Part shown: positions 1 to 11,629 of the stretch, in pieces
How the letters are laid out: the number at the start of each line of letters is the position of its first letter
Position numbering within the stretch: position 1 is the stretch's first letter
Assembly (NCBI GenBank): GCA_029448655.1
Contig: JACCLO010000004.1
Coordinates: 2,852,001-2,916,000, forward strand
Direction of reading: 5' to 3'
Origin: Wolfiporia cocos
Lineage: Eukaryota > Basidiomycota > Agaricomycetes > Polyporales > Phaeolaceae
DNA length: 64,000 nucleotides
Made by a program: the position numbers and the translations under genes
The notes under the pieces: generated by a model
Databases searched by the model: none
What the model was told of the DNA's origin: nothing
Seen by the model: only the letters and a program-made list of their open reading frames with translations

Positions 1-1710
1 GAGCGGGCGGCGTCTGCGCCGAGGACGGGACGGGCGACTCACACGACGAGCCCAAAGCCGACGACCTGCAGCAGCGAGATCGGCCACACGATCGCCTCCC
101 AGCCGAGGAACAGGCTCACGAGCCAGATGCTCAGCGTGCGGCACGTGTCCGTCAGGCTGCGCACCGTCGCGCTCACATGGCGCGTCACGCTCAGGCCGAA
201 GAAGTTGAAGAGCGAGATCGACAGCGCGATCACGACCCCGCTCCAGAGCACCGTCGGCGTGCGCACCATCTGCGTCCACCCGCGCGGGAGGTCGAAGAAC
301 GGCGACACGTACGCGTACCGCGCGAGCACCGGCATCGCGAGCACGATGCTCAGCGCGCCAAAGAGACCCTCGTAGCCGACCGCGACGAGCGGCGCGACAG
401 AGTAGCGCGCCATGATCTTCTCTGTGGCGCGCGTGGCGAGAAGCGGGCGGGAGAACAATTAGTCGGGGTGTGTGCGGAGCACGGGACGGGCAAGCGCGCA
501 CCTTCGATGACGAACTGGGTTGCGGTGCTAGATGGGCCATGTGGCCAGCGGGACGGGATTAGTGGCCATTCTAGCACGGGCGCGAGAGAAGCACGGGAAA
601 ACGTACAAGACCTGCGCAAAGAGGACGAAGAAGACGCCTGGGCCGCGATGTCAGCAGCGTGGCCTGCGCGCGTTCATCGGGGGAGAATGGGGAGATACGG
701 ACCGACGAGGACCTTGGTGACCTCCGGCTCGTCGCCCGTCGGCGGCGCGTGATCGTCCTGCAGCGCGGCGGGCTGGCTGACCGCATCCTTGATCATGGAG
801 CCGCTGTAGCCAACGAGGGACACGCCTGCCATTACGGTGACAAGAGAGACCCATCTGGGAACAAGAGCGGTGAGGCGGTCTGGGCACGGGACGAGGGGGG
901 AAGAATGCGGCGCACTGGTAGAGCCAGAGGCGGCGCCGAAGGAAGAATACAGAGAGGACTCCGACGAAGAGGACGAGGGCGCCGCGGGTCATCTGATAGA
1001 TCGAGACCGGCGTGTAGAGCAGCCCGACGTTCATCAGCTGGAGGAGACGCCGGTTCGGCCATGCCGGGGACGACGACGATCGCAGGCGCGCGTGTGAGCC
1101 GGATGTGGAAAGCAGGGAGCCGCGCGACGCACCGTTGTGCCCGTGAGGTCGCACGCGGCGGGGAACCAGAGGAGGAGGACCCGCCAGCCGCGCAGCTCTT
1201 GCGCCGCGGCGGCGCTCTTGCTGCCCGCGGGGGGCTCCTCCTCGCTATCGGCGGGGAGCTGGACCGCGCGGCGGCTCGCGAGCCACGCGTAGAGGACAGG
1301 CAAGAAGCCTGCGTGGGGAGTGTGGGCGTGGGAGGCGCGCAGGGAATAGGCAGGTGCACTTACAGAGCATCTCTCCGACTGGCTCGGACAAGGCTGTCAG
1401 GGTGGCTGGCAGCGGACATGCGCGGGGGACGTACGGAACATCTGCAGGGTCTGCCAGACGGGCTGCTCGTATAGGACGTGGTTTGCTGGGTTGGGGTCGT
1501 CGCAGTTTTCGACGCATTGCATGTCCTAACGAAACACAGTTGGATCCCCAATGCTGATTCAACCGGAGTACGCACCTGATACTTGCTCCATAGCGAATTG
1601 CTGGAGCCCTAGTATCGAGCATAAGCGTCGCAACAGCGCATATAGCCGGCTGCACATACGGTTAGCAGCATTCCCGCCACCAGGACGGGGACATAGAGCG
1701 AGGACGGCAT
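1..1710 (-). CDS. SLC35F6-like drug/metabolite (EamA-fold) transporter, 3' end beyond window
   Basis: Multi-exon gene read leftwards, with its last exon beyond the edge. The first exon begins MPSSLYVPVLVAGMLLT (ATG 1710-1708). Two short GT-AG introns bracket a mini-exon reading GSSNSLWSKYQ, which joins to DMQCVENCDDPNPANHVLY. Later exons give GFLPVLYAWLAS, then LLYTPVSIYQMTRGALVLFVG followed by LSVFFLRRRLWLYQ. Near the left edge is a hydrophobic exon (39-420) with FGLSVTRHVSATVRSLTDTC, SIWLVSLFLGWE and LLQVVGFGLVV, ending at a GTGAGT donor. Conserved TPVSIYQMTRGA and VSATVRSLTDTCRT blocks are, from memory, typical of the SLC35F6 group of the drug/metabolite transporter superfamily: about ten membrane helices in endomembrane or lysosomal membranes, substrate poorly defined. 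Family call is confident; transported substrate is not inferable. Confidence 0.8.
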
Positions 1711-1995
1711 GGCGGTCGGGAGAGAGCTGGCAGGGCGGGGCCGACTGGGCGTGGGAAGTGCGGGGAGGCAGGCATCCGGATTGGGAAGGGGCTGGGATTG
1801 GGCGGATCGGGAAGGGCGTGACGCGTGACGGTGGCGGGGTCGGGGAGCAGAAAGGGGAAGGTGGACTCGGCTGGTGGCTGGGATCAATCGCACAAGAAGC
1901 CATCTGGTCGATAGCCGCCACGCCAGCTTCTTCCCCGTCTCGGACAGTACAAATGCCTCCTCCTCCTGCCCCCCTCGCCCCCGTCTCCCCGGCAA

Positions 1996-4127
1996 ATGGT
2001 GACCCTCGCCCTCGCCCCCGCCCGAGGCAACCCCTCCTCCCGCTACTTCCCCCACCACGGCTACCTCGGCCTCACCCCGGTCAGAGTCGACGGCAGTGCG
2101 TCTCTCCCGCCGCCTCCCCCCGCCACTGACCTACAGGTTCCGCCCAGTCGTCCGCACCAGGCTCGACGAGGACCGCAAGCCCGCCCAGGCCAGGGCCATC
2201 ACCGTCTCCGTCCGCTGCTACGAGGAGCGCGTCAGCCGCACCCGCGGCACCCTCTTCACCCACCTCCTCGTCGACCACACCCAGGTCCTCTGGGCAAAGC
2301 CCCCCCGCGCTGACGCGGAGGACGTCGGCGACCTCGAGCTCCCCTTCCGCATCACCCTCCCGAAGCGCACCGCCGGCTTCAGCACCGCCAACTTCCAGGC
2401 CTACCGCACCTTCTGGCGCATCGAAGCGGGTGAGTCTGACGCGTCACGCCCTCGTCTGCCAGCTGACATCATACGCCGCTCGTCGCCTCGCGGCAGCACT
2501 CGAGCACATCCCGATCCCCGGGGTCGGCCACCGCCTCTTCCGCTGCTTCGACCTCGCCCTCGTCCGCTACGACGAGCCCGCCTACCCTTCATTGGGTCAC
2601 GTGACGCCCTCCACCTCGCACGCGCTCCTTCTCCAGACGAGCAAGCCCCGCGCGCCCGTCCTCCGCTACAGCATCTCCACCCCCACGCGCGCCGTTGGTC
2701 CCACGGAGCTCGTATATGCGTCTCTCTCGATCAAACCAGTCGACCCTGACGTCGTCGTTCGCAGTGCAAGCTTCATAGTCGAGCGCCGCATCGACCTCTT
2801 CCGCCCGTCCGCCACTTCGCCGACGCTCGTCAGCTCGCCACCGCCGACGTCGGCGCTGTACGACAATGCGACGCCGAGCTCGAGCAGCTCACATCTATGG
2901 TCTCCGCCTGACATCGAGGCGAGCCTTCCCTCGCCCCTCGAGCTCACGCCGTCGTCCAGCACCGCGACCTTCGAGTCCTCAGCGTCCTCGACGCGCCCGC
3001 TGATGTCGCCGTCGTCGCCGCCTCCCCCGCTGCACATGCCCACCTCGCCAACACTGCTCCCCAGCCCTCCGCTGCTGTCCCCGACCGCGTCGAGCTCGAC
3101 CGACGCGCCGCACAAGACGCTCGTCTCGACCGTCGTGACGGCCGAGAGCAGCGGGCTCGCGCCGGACGCGGCGGGGGTGTGGAGCAGGACGCTCACGGCG
3201 CACTGGCCGCCCGCGCCGCCGCGGAGCCGGTGGGCGGTCGGCGAGACGATGCGCGGCGAGCACGCGGTCGTGCGCTTCTTCGTGCGCGCGAGCGTGCGCG
3301 TCGCGGGGCCGGGGGGCGCGGAGACGCTCGAGCTCGAGCCGCGCGAGATCGCGGTCGCGGGCACGAGCGAGGTGGAGCGGCAGGCGGCGCGCGAGAAGTA
3401 CGTGGAGCAGCGCGAGGGCGCGCGGAGGAGCAAGAGCAAGAGCCCGTGGCGCGCGGAGCGCGGCGAGGAGGAGCACGCGGAGATGCCGCAGTCCAAGTCG
3501 TACCCGGGCGCGAGCGGGAGCGGGAGCACGAGCGCGGGCGCGAGCGGGAGCACGGGTGGAGGTGGGAGCGGGAGCGGGAGCGAGGGCGCGCGCGCGCATG
3601 GCGGCGCGGGGGGAAGGGGCAGCGGGGCGGAGGAGCGGGCGGCAGCGTCGGCGCCGGCGCGGACCCGTCACAAGGACGGTGCGTCTTCGTCGAGCTTGAC
3701 CGCGCGGGAGAAGGCTTACGTGAAGTCCTCCCGGAGGCCGCACACGTCCGCTGGGCCGCGCGACAAGTCGAGTTTTGCGCTTGTGGCGCAGGACGCGGGC
3801 GCTGTGGACCTTTGCGTGAGCGGCGAGCCGTCGGCCCACGCGCGCTCGCGCAGCCACCGACGCGCCGACGAGCACCGGCACACGCGCCGGGAGTCGGGGC
3901 TCGCGGAGAGCGTCCTTGACGGAGATCGCGAGATTAGAGAGCGCGAGCGGGAGCGCCGCGCGAAGAGGGAGCGCACGCCCGTGCCGCCCGTACCACCGGC
4001 TGACGTGCGCGCGTGGGACGACGAGCTGGCGCGCATCGAGCTCAAGTCGAAGCGGGCAAGCTCGCACATGCTCGGCTCGTGGGCGCTGAACTTTGGCCGG
4101 CGGAAACAGGTCTCGCAGCGCAGTTGA
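1996..4127 (+). CDS. Arrestin-like (alpha-arrestin) adaptor protein with long disordered tail
   Basis: Three exons, 1996-2095, 2148-2429 and 2497-4127, keep one frame of 670 residues. The joins read VRVDG|IVRTRLDEDRKPAQ and FWRIEAA|LEHIPIPGVGH. The N-terminal 250 or so residues look like a fungal arrestin N/C fold: HHGYLGL, RAITVSVRCYEERVSR, ELPFRITLPKRTAGFSTANF, ELVYASLSIKPVDP. Fungal alpha-arrestins usually recruit a HECT ubiquitin ligase to plasma-membrane cargo. The rest is low complexity: a Ser/Pro-rich stretch, a Gly/Ser/Ala-rich stretch near residues 440-490, and a basic Arg/Glu-rich C-terminal part. I did not see a clear PPxY ligase-binding motif. The start is the ATG in frame with the arrestin domain; an upstream ATG at 1953 is in another frame and would need a further intron. 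Confidence 0.72.
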
Positions 4128-7100
4128 GCGCGGATCCCTGAGTGATCTGCATGGCTCCTCCTGCCGAGTCGTACGCTTGACAGCCATTCTGCCACAGCCT
4201 GCAGCGCGCCTCGCGCGGTGGCTTCTGCTTCCCTGTCGGCATTTCGCTTCTGCGCGCACCTCCGCAAGAAGAAACGCGGGCTTGGCCCCAATTCGCATCA
4301 AAGACCGCATCCATACACGGTGTCGAGCCCGCACCTCAGTGCATTCAACATATCGCATTCTCAAGTTCCGGATCCCCATCGACTGTCTGTCAAGTGGTCT
4401 CGCTTTCGCATTACACTCGCTGTGGCCTGCTCTGCCTGCTCTGTTCGCTTCGCCCAACACGCACGCCGCGGCCTGTTCGCAGCTGCGTGTTCTGTTCTGC
4501 CTTGCTTCACGTCGTGTCCGCGCTTTCGATTCGATTTCGCCTTCGCCCTTCGCGTCTGCTTCGCTGGCGCCGTTCTGTTTATCCCGTCGTTTTTACTCGC
4601 ATGCATCCGTCCGCGCTCGCACGCACGCACACATGCTGATCCCAGCCGCATACACACACTGTACTCGGCCGCCTCGCGCTGGCCAAAGTCTCTTCATGCA
4701 TCGCCTCGCACTGACCATCGCACACTGCACGCATTCCGTCGTATTTATTATGCGCTGTCCACAGTACGTACAGATGCATGTGATCCCAAAAGTACTCGTC
4801 AATCGATATCATCCGCGGGCTTCTCTGGCCCGCGTTCGCCGCACATATCGCGACTTCTGTGCTATGAATATTCGACTCGTGTCTGGAGCTGAGGCTGGTC
4901 TGCATGCACGTAATGCCCGCGGCCCGATTGGGCTTGGCGCGCCCCACAGCGCGCGAGACTAAGATTGATGATCGCACGCTGCTTCCAAGCTCAAGGTGGC
5001 ATAAATATTAGTTCGATCTCACCTCCGGGATATCTGGATGTGCGTAATGAGCCGCGTTCCAGGCTGCGTGACAGCCCGCCGATACCGCAACGCTGGGCCG
5101 CGTGACGACCCGCGCCGACGGAGGCGTACGTTCGCGGCTAGTAAAGTGCATCTGCGCGCGGCACAGTTCTCGCGGCGGGGGTCTCCACGGGGACGGAGCA
5201 CAGCTAGCACTGCTCCCGCAACAGCCGCGCGCCGCGCCGTGGGCTTGTGCGATTTCGTCTGATGCGGCGGCGGCGGTCGCAGCGACGCGCACGGGCCCGG
5301 CGACGTGCGCGTTTCACGGCTGGACTTTTTGCTGCCCGCGTCGGATGGAGATTGGCCGCGGCGCGCACATTAATTATTAGAGTTCGCGCGTGGTCGCCGC
5401 CGGCTCGGTCGCCGACCAGACTAGGACTGCACCCGTGCACAGATCGCGTTCGAAATCGAAACGAGATCTTGGACGCCGGTGCCCTCATCGTCAGCCCGGA
5501 GCGAGGCCAGGCGGCGAGAAGAGCCCCACGCTGCTCGTGCGGGCCGCCAGGGTGCAATATTGGGTCCCCGCCGCGCCCGCTCCGGCGCACATTTGGAATC
5601 GACGCATGCGGTGTTGGCGTCCGACCTGCGCAGCCGATGACAGCGTCGCCACACCCATGCATGGACGGGGGTGCATGTGCTGCGGCGGGGTAGCCCTCTG
5701 ACGTACTGCGCACTCGCAGAACGGAGCACGTATGGTCCCATTTTTCCGCGACGATGACGGACATGTGCTGGCTGAGCATTTTTCCGCTGCCAAACGCTGT
5801 CAGTGGGAACCACGCTGCAATATGAAGCAGCAGTCGCGAACCGGGCGTATATTGGGTGACCCAACGGTGGTCAAAATCGGCTAGCGGACTCCAGTCAAAC
5901 TGAATTTGAGGTGCCCACGGGCGACTCGGCCACTCGTGCAGACCGCCGCGGGCCACTCGCACTGGTCAGGCTCGCAGCTGAACACAACACTTTCCCTGTG
6001 CGGCGATCCGGCACCTCCCGCGTATCCCCATCGAGCGGCCGCAATCTTCTGTCACGGTGCGCTTCTGCTTCTGCGGTCGCTCCCAAATCCGGCCAGCTGG
6101 CTATGGCCTGCAATGTGGCACACTTCGGACGGTCCTATCTCGACCCGTGGCATTGAAATGAAAACGTGGTCGAGCTCGTGTACAGAGCGAAGCCAGTGCT
6201 TCCAAGCACAGAGTGCGCCGCGCTTCTATCTCTTCACGGCGGGGACTACTCGGGCACATGGCCTTGCATTCCAGTGGTAGATCACCTCGAGATCGACGCG
6301 TTCGCCAGCTGACTTTGCGGTCCACAGCAGGCGCACGGTTGGGCATATACGCCAATCCACTCTGCAACGCAGTAAGTGAACTGTGTGCGCTCAGGAGACT
6401 AATCATCCAGGAGACTAACACTCCCTTCACCTTCGACTCGAGACCGGCCAGATGCACAATCTCGTAACCGGGGCGTTTTCCCCGAAAAATGGCCTCAACT
6501 CAGCGGCGCGCCCCGGGATGCGTGCCCTCGAAACTAAGCCGCCTCGCTCGATAGACTCGCAGATCCATCCGCTATGACGTTCACGCATGCACATTCTCGG
6601 ACGGCGCTGGCCTCCCGTGATGCATGCAGGCGGTCCCCCGTATTTGTCAGCCCGCATTCTATCGCTATCTCTGCGAAACCTTGTCGCTCGCAGGAGTGTG
6701 GTAGCGCGGGCCCTGCTCCGCCTGCCAGTCTCGTCTGCGTGCACACATGCGCGAGGCAGGCGCCCATGCTCGGTCCCGAGGGCGTGCTTCTGCCTGCCGC
6801 AGTTCGCCCGCGGGCGCTGCCCGTGCCCGCACTCGTCAGACTGCTCCCGGACTCAGGTGTGCGGTCTGCACTGGATCCGTCGGGCACGGCGCACGACGCT
6901 CGCCTGCGTTCACACGGCGCGGTCTCGATGTCTGTTAGGCTTTCGTTTGCCTCGCAGCGGCGACGGGCCGGCGGATGCTCGACGAATGCCCCCATGTCCT
7001 TGTGCTGCACTTGGTGCGGCTTGTTTTCTCCGAAACGCTGACTGTGTGGTGGAGGTGCTGCCCAGAACGCCCGCTGCTGACAGTCCCCATCAGCTACTAC

Positions 7101-7726
7101 TGGCAAGATGTCATTGGCAGATGGTCGCGCGTGGGGATCGTCCTGCTCGGAACATTCTTCTGTCATCAGCTCCGGATTTGGTCTCATTGGGCGGGCCCCG
7201 TAACGCAGCGATCCCTGCGTCCACTCTGCGGCGGCGTCTCTCGACAGATAAATGCCGGTCCGAGTCACCTATCCTCGCCTGTAACACGTCCCACCTGTTC
7301 TGGTGAGAATCCGAGAACTTCGAGCGTTCATATCCTTACGTTGGGTCGTCATATCTTGGCGTTCGCAAAGCGACCTTCTTACTAATAGTATCCTTGAATG
7401 TTATCGCGTCCCATCTGTGGCCAGACTCAGGGTTCGACTGTCCATAGCGTGCAACCCAGCAATCACGCACGCCTCGCGGTGGTAGGCGGCTGTAGCTTCT
7501 CTGACGAGCCCCGGCAGACTTCGTGATCATCATTCCTCCGTCCACTGGCGGACATCCGTTTGCTCACCACGACCCTTGCCATCCACTCTGCCCATTCCAC
7601 GGCATCAACGGTGCCGTACTCCGCTTGGCGTGATACGAATGGAGAGAGCGCTGTTGCCGTTAAAATTCGGAATCGGCTGTCCTCTGCGAGCGCGCATATG
7701 CAATACGATTCGGCACGCCGCAACGG
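4128..7726. other. 3.6-kb gene-free GC-rich interval
   Basis: Lies between the arrestin-like gene and SHQ1, so it holds the 3' ends of two convergent genes. ORFs of 240-250 codons occur on both strands and overlap each other (for example minus 5204-5962 and minus 6534-7268), as expected by chance in GC-rich DNA. They have arginine- and cysteine-rich, motif-free translations with no consistent splice structure. The stretch is rich in CGC/GCG and short T/C-rich runs. I see no tRNA, rRNA or transposon end here. Confidence 0.5.
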
Positions 7727-9424
7727 TCACAGCGGCGCGGGCAGCATGCGCTCGATCTCGTCCTCCGACTCATCATCACTGTCAGGGTCCCGCTCGAGCG
7801 CCTGGCGGGCCGAGCTCTCGAGCTCGTCGAGGTCCCAGCCGATCATGCGCTTCTCCATCCTGAGCGCGGACACAGCAGCTGACAGCTCCATCAGGACGTC
7901 GTCGCTAGTGCGCGGTCGTCAATACGGTGCGACAGCGAGCGCGCGACGGGCTCACCTGGCGTACGCGAGCAGCCATACGCAGAAGTCGTCGACCCAGATC
8001 TTGCTGTAGACGTAATACACGTCGTGGTGGTCCAGGATGCGCTTCAGCTCGAGCAGGCAACGCGCGACGAGCCGCTTCCCCCGCGCGAGCAGCGCCGCGA
8101 CGTCCGCGCGGCAGGCCTCGGCGAGCGCGAAGGACCGGTAGAGCGGGAACGCGAGCGCGCGGCGGTAGGACGTGGCGAGCGTCGCTGCGAGCTCTGGTGC
8201 GGCGACGGCTGCGGCGGACGTCGCCGGTTGCGACGATAGAGGAGGGTACGGCGGGGGATCGAGCGCGGAGAAGGCGGGTGTGAGGGAGCAGATCGTCCAC
8301 GCACTCTCTGGCGTCGGGTCATGCTGTGTCGTGCGCGTATCGTACGCGTACGAAAATAGCAGTGTTACCAAGGTGAGGTACAGGTCGTGCGTTTGCGAAG
8401 GTGCTGCGAGATCTGTGAATGATGTTCGGCGCGGGTCGCGGGTAAGATCAGTCAACTGGGCGTACATTCTTTGCGTGGTAGCCGCAGCATGGTCAGATTT
8501 TCCTCCTCGGTGTACTGGAAGGTATCTGTGCAGGTGGTATGTGGATTTTGCCATGCTATGAGCTCCTGAATGTAGTCGTCTTCCATATAATCTGCCCTAT
8601 AGGAACAATCAGCGGCAGATTATCGCGTGACGAAAATATCTCGTACATATAATGTTCCTCATCCCATTTTTCTTCTTCGTATTTGAGGCGGCGTGTGCGC
8701 CGTTCGTCCGGAGGACACGTCTCGGCATCAGCGCCGAGCTCATTGATCTCGTTTTCGGTATGTGCGACGTGACGAAGGTATCCCGCGTGCATGTTCAGAA
8801 AACCATACCTGTGCTCAGGGGTGGTGAGCAACGCCGGTAGCGGCTCGGGCGCATTCTGAGGCAGTTGCCAGTCGCTTTCTGCAGCTGCAGGGAGTTGAGA
8901 GTATTTCCATCCGAGTATGACAAAGTAGATGCGGACCTTCCAAGATCTGGTGCTGCTCAAGGGACAGACCGCGTGTCCGCTCGGCCAGCTCTTCATCAAC
9001 ATTGCCCGGTGTATCCTCCGAGGACAACACCTCTATCACCGGCGCTTGCGGCACGTTTTCAGATGGGCGCGGGGCCAAAAGTTTGGCCAAGAGGTCCAAA
9101 TCACGGAACTCCTGCCCTTTGACCGCCTTCGTCAAAGTGACGGTCAGGTATCCGGTGCTTGCATCGTAGGATGCTGATGTGCCGTCGTCGTCCTCCAGCA
9201 ACGGATGCGGGAAATTTAGCCGCAGGAAATAAGGATTGACATGAATGCTGAAAAGCGTCTCGTCTACGTTGATTTCGACGTCGGACGCCTACTTCCGGGG
9301 TGATCTGCGTTAAGACGGGGACATCAGACTGATCGAACTGGGAACATACTCGAACGGAAGGGCAGTAGATCGTTACCACCACGGCCGCCTCCGTCTGGCT
9401 GCATGAAAAGCGCGGTGTAATCAT
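7727..9424 (-). CDS. SHQ1: SHQ1, H/ACA snoRNP assembly chaperone
   Basis: Begins MITPRFSCSQTEAAVVVTIY at ATG 9424-9422, the CS (Hsp20-like) domain of SHQ1. After a GTATGT...TAG intron it continues ASDVEINVDETLFSIHVNP, then YFLRLNFPHPLLEDDDG. A linker of acidic and charged residues leads to the SHQ1 domain: TEEENLTMLRLPRKE, HDLYLTLVTLLFSYAYDTRT, ESAWTICSLTPAFSALD, RRALAFPLYRSFALAE, KRILDHHDVYYVYSKIWVDD. The final exon reads RMEKRMIGWDLDELESSARQ and ends in an acidic tail before the TGA at 7729-7727. SHQ1 binds the pseudouridine synthase dyskerin/Cbf5 and shields it from RNA before H/ACA RNP assembly in the nucleus. Domain order and length fit the family. Divergently transcribed from TRP2. Confidence 0.93.
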
Positions 9425-9679
9425 GATGATTTCTAATAGGTGACCGGCGAGCTGCGTGCTGTTCCGCGACGTGTTCCGTGTTCTGAAATGAAGAGCGCCT
9501 CGATCAGATGGAGAGGGGAGTCCGATGCGGTACGGCTCCTCCGTTTCGACGACGTTATGCTGTGCTCCGTTGTACACCTGCGCAGGACTGTGTCGACCGT
9601 CTGAGGCCAGGGAGGTGTTTGGTCGCACTAAAGGTGGCGTTGACCAGCAAAAAAACGGAACGGAGACTTGGCTTGATCA

Positions 9680-9686
9680 TGACTCA
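9680..9686 (+). promoter_or_regulatory. Gcn4/CPC1-type general amino-acid control element
   Basis: Perfect TGACTCA palindromic core 122 nt before the TRP2 start and 38 nt before its TATA box. In fungi this is the bZIP Gcn4/CpcA/CPC1 recognition site that induces amino-acid biosynthesis genes upon starvation. The sequence is seen directly; function is inferred from placement. Confidence 0.7.
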
Positions 9687-9723
9687 GATCTCATCTGGTA
9701 GATTTGCCTGCGATCGAGTTGCA

Positions 9724-9730
9724 TATAAAT
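9724..9730 (+). promoter_or_regulatory. TATA box of TRP2
   Basis: TATAAAT lies 78 nt upstream of the TRP2 ATG and downstream of the TGACTCA site. Confidence 0.6.
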
Positions 9731-9807
9731 GACTTGAGCACTGTAGCCGAGCTGCATCACAGTCTGCCTAAGCAGCTTCGCTATACGACCTGCAGAGAGA
9801 GCCTGCA

Positions 9808-11603
9808 ATGGATCCACAGGTAAGCGAGCGAGGGTGCGAGCGAATTGTCGCCGTCGCTGAACGTGTCAATGCAGAAGCTGCCCGCGTATCCTCCGTTGTC
9901 CACGGTAGAGGAGATCATCCTTAAAGAGAAGAGGGGGAACTGCGTCCCTGTCTACGTCGAACTTCCTGGAGATCTCCTGACGCCGTGTGTTGCCTACCTG
10001 CGCGTGGCAAAGGACTCAAAGTACAGCTTCCTTTTGGAATCTGTAGTGAATGGAGAGAACATCGCACGGTATAGCTTCATTGGCGCAGGTGAGTCTCGTC
10101 ACAGAGTGCTCAGAATGCCCGCTGAGTCTGTCATTGAGATCCATTCAAGGTGATCAAGACCGGACCGAATGAAGAAGTCACAGGCGACCCAATGGCAGCC
10201 CTCCAGAGGGAGCTGAACGTGTACAAGTACGTGAAGCTACCGGAAGTGCCAACATTCACCGGCGGTGCCATCGGGTACGTCGCTTACGATGCTATCCAAC
10301 ACTTTGAGCCGAAGACTGCCCGCACGCTCGACGACCCGCTTGGCATCCCAGAGGCTACGTTCATGCTGGTCGACACCCTGCTCATCTATGACCACCTTTA
10401 CCAGAGCGTGAAGGTCGTCTCGCATGTCTTCTGTCCAGGGAACACCGGCACTGTCAACCTCTCGTTCATCTACCAGACTGCCGTCGCGAAAGCCCGCAGG
10501 CTAGCCAAGATGGTGCTCAGTCCTATTACTCCGGAAGTGCCTCAGCCAGCAATCGTGCTCGACGTGGAGGCGGTCTCGAATGTCGGCAAAGAAGGCTACG
10601 AGGGCTTCGTCACGAAGCTGAAGCAGCACATCGTTGCCGGCGATATTATCCAGGCCGTGCCGTCCCAGCGACTAGCACGGCCGACCTCCTTGCACCCGTT
10701 CAATGCTTACCGCCATCTACGACGCGTCAATCCTAGTCCTTATATGTTCTACCTCGATTGTGGCGGCGCACAGATTGTCGGAGCGAGCCCAGAAACTCTT
10801 TGTAAGGTTGAGCGTAATAAAGTTTTCAACCATGCTATTGCCGGTACAATCCGGAGAGGCAAGACTCCTGAAGGTAGGAGACTAATCTCGCAGCTTGCGG
10901 TCCTGGCTCACTCATATTTTCCTGGGCTAGAGGACGAACAGCTGGGTGCACAACTGCTTGCTTCCGAGAAGGATCGTTCGGAGCACATCATGTTGGTGGA
11001 CCTTGCGCGGAACGACGTCAACCGAGTCTGTCAGCCGAAGACCGTTAAGGTTGATCATCTAATGCGACTGGAGAAGTTCAGTCATGTCACGCATCTGACA
11101 TCGCAAGTATCGGGTATGCTGCGCGAAGGGAAGACAAGGTCTGGACTGTGCAGCGCTGCGTTAGTTGTACGCTAAAAGCATATTTCAGGTTTGATGCTTT
11201 CCGTTCAATATTCCCTGCCGGGACTGTGTCCGGTGCTCCCAAGATTAAAGCAATTGAGCTTGTGTATGAGCTGGAACAGCAGCGGCGCGGTGTGTACGCT
11301 GGCGCAGTCGGGCGGTTTGACTTTGCGGATGACGAGATGGATACTTGTATCGCTATCCGAACAATGGTCTTCAAGGATGGTGTAGCCTACCTGCAAGCTG
11401 GTGGTGGCATCGTCTTTGACAGTGTCGAGGAGGAGGAATACGTGGAGACAATCAACAAATTGAAGGGTAACGTCCGTGCGCTGGAGCAAGCTGAAAGTAC
11501 GTTAGCTCCTGTATCACAAATCTATCCCACTCACAGACCGCTGTCCGCAGAATACTGGTATGACGCTCAGAGTCTGGGCGCGACTAGCCCGGCATCACCA
11601 TAG
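9808..11603 (+). CDS. TRP2: Anthranilate synthase component I
   Basis: Six exons (9808-9819, 9875-10088, 10139-10873, 10931-11138, 11189-11496, 11551-11603) give an uninterrupted 509-residue protein. The first exon encodes only MDPQ. The enzyme makes anthranilate from chorismate and ammonia (or glutamine via the partner subunit), the first committed step of tryptophan synthesis. The allosteric tryptophan-site motif LLES is present ([18 protein letters not shown]), so feedback inhibition is probably retained. The chorismate-binding domain shows [52 protein letters not shown] and [20 protein letters not shown] followed by KIKAIE. Joins such as [13 protein letters not shown] and GKTR|FDAFRS restore conserved blocks. 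No amidotransferase domain is fused. The gene ends 26 nt from the stop of the convergent uS2m gene. Confidence 0.96.
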
Positions 11604-11629
11604 TATCTAGCATTAGTATATTATGTACA

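Larger units (their letters stand above)
9425..9807. other. Divergent promoter region SHQ1 / TRP2
   Basis: 383 bp between the two start codons. It contains a Gcn4-type site and a TATA box, both placed for TRP2; no ORF is credible here. Confidence 0.6.

Noticed and set aside
2979..4460. 493-codon minus ORF opposite the arrestin-like gene
   Set aside because: Shadow of the GC-rich coding strand; Ala/Arg repeats only.
5204..5962. 252-codon minus ORF in the left gene-free interval
   Set aside because: Arginine-rich translation without motifs, overlapped by other long frames on both strands, as expected from GC-rich DNA.
6534..7306. Overlapping 240-codon ORFs on both strands
   Set aside because: Mutually overlapping, no family, no splice context; composition looks like chance openness.
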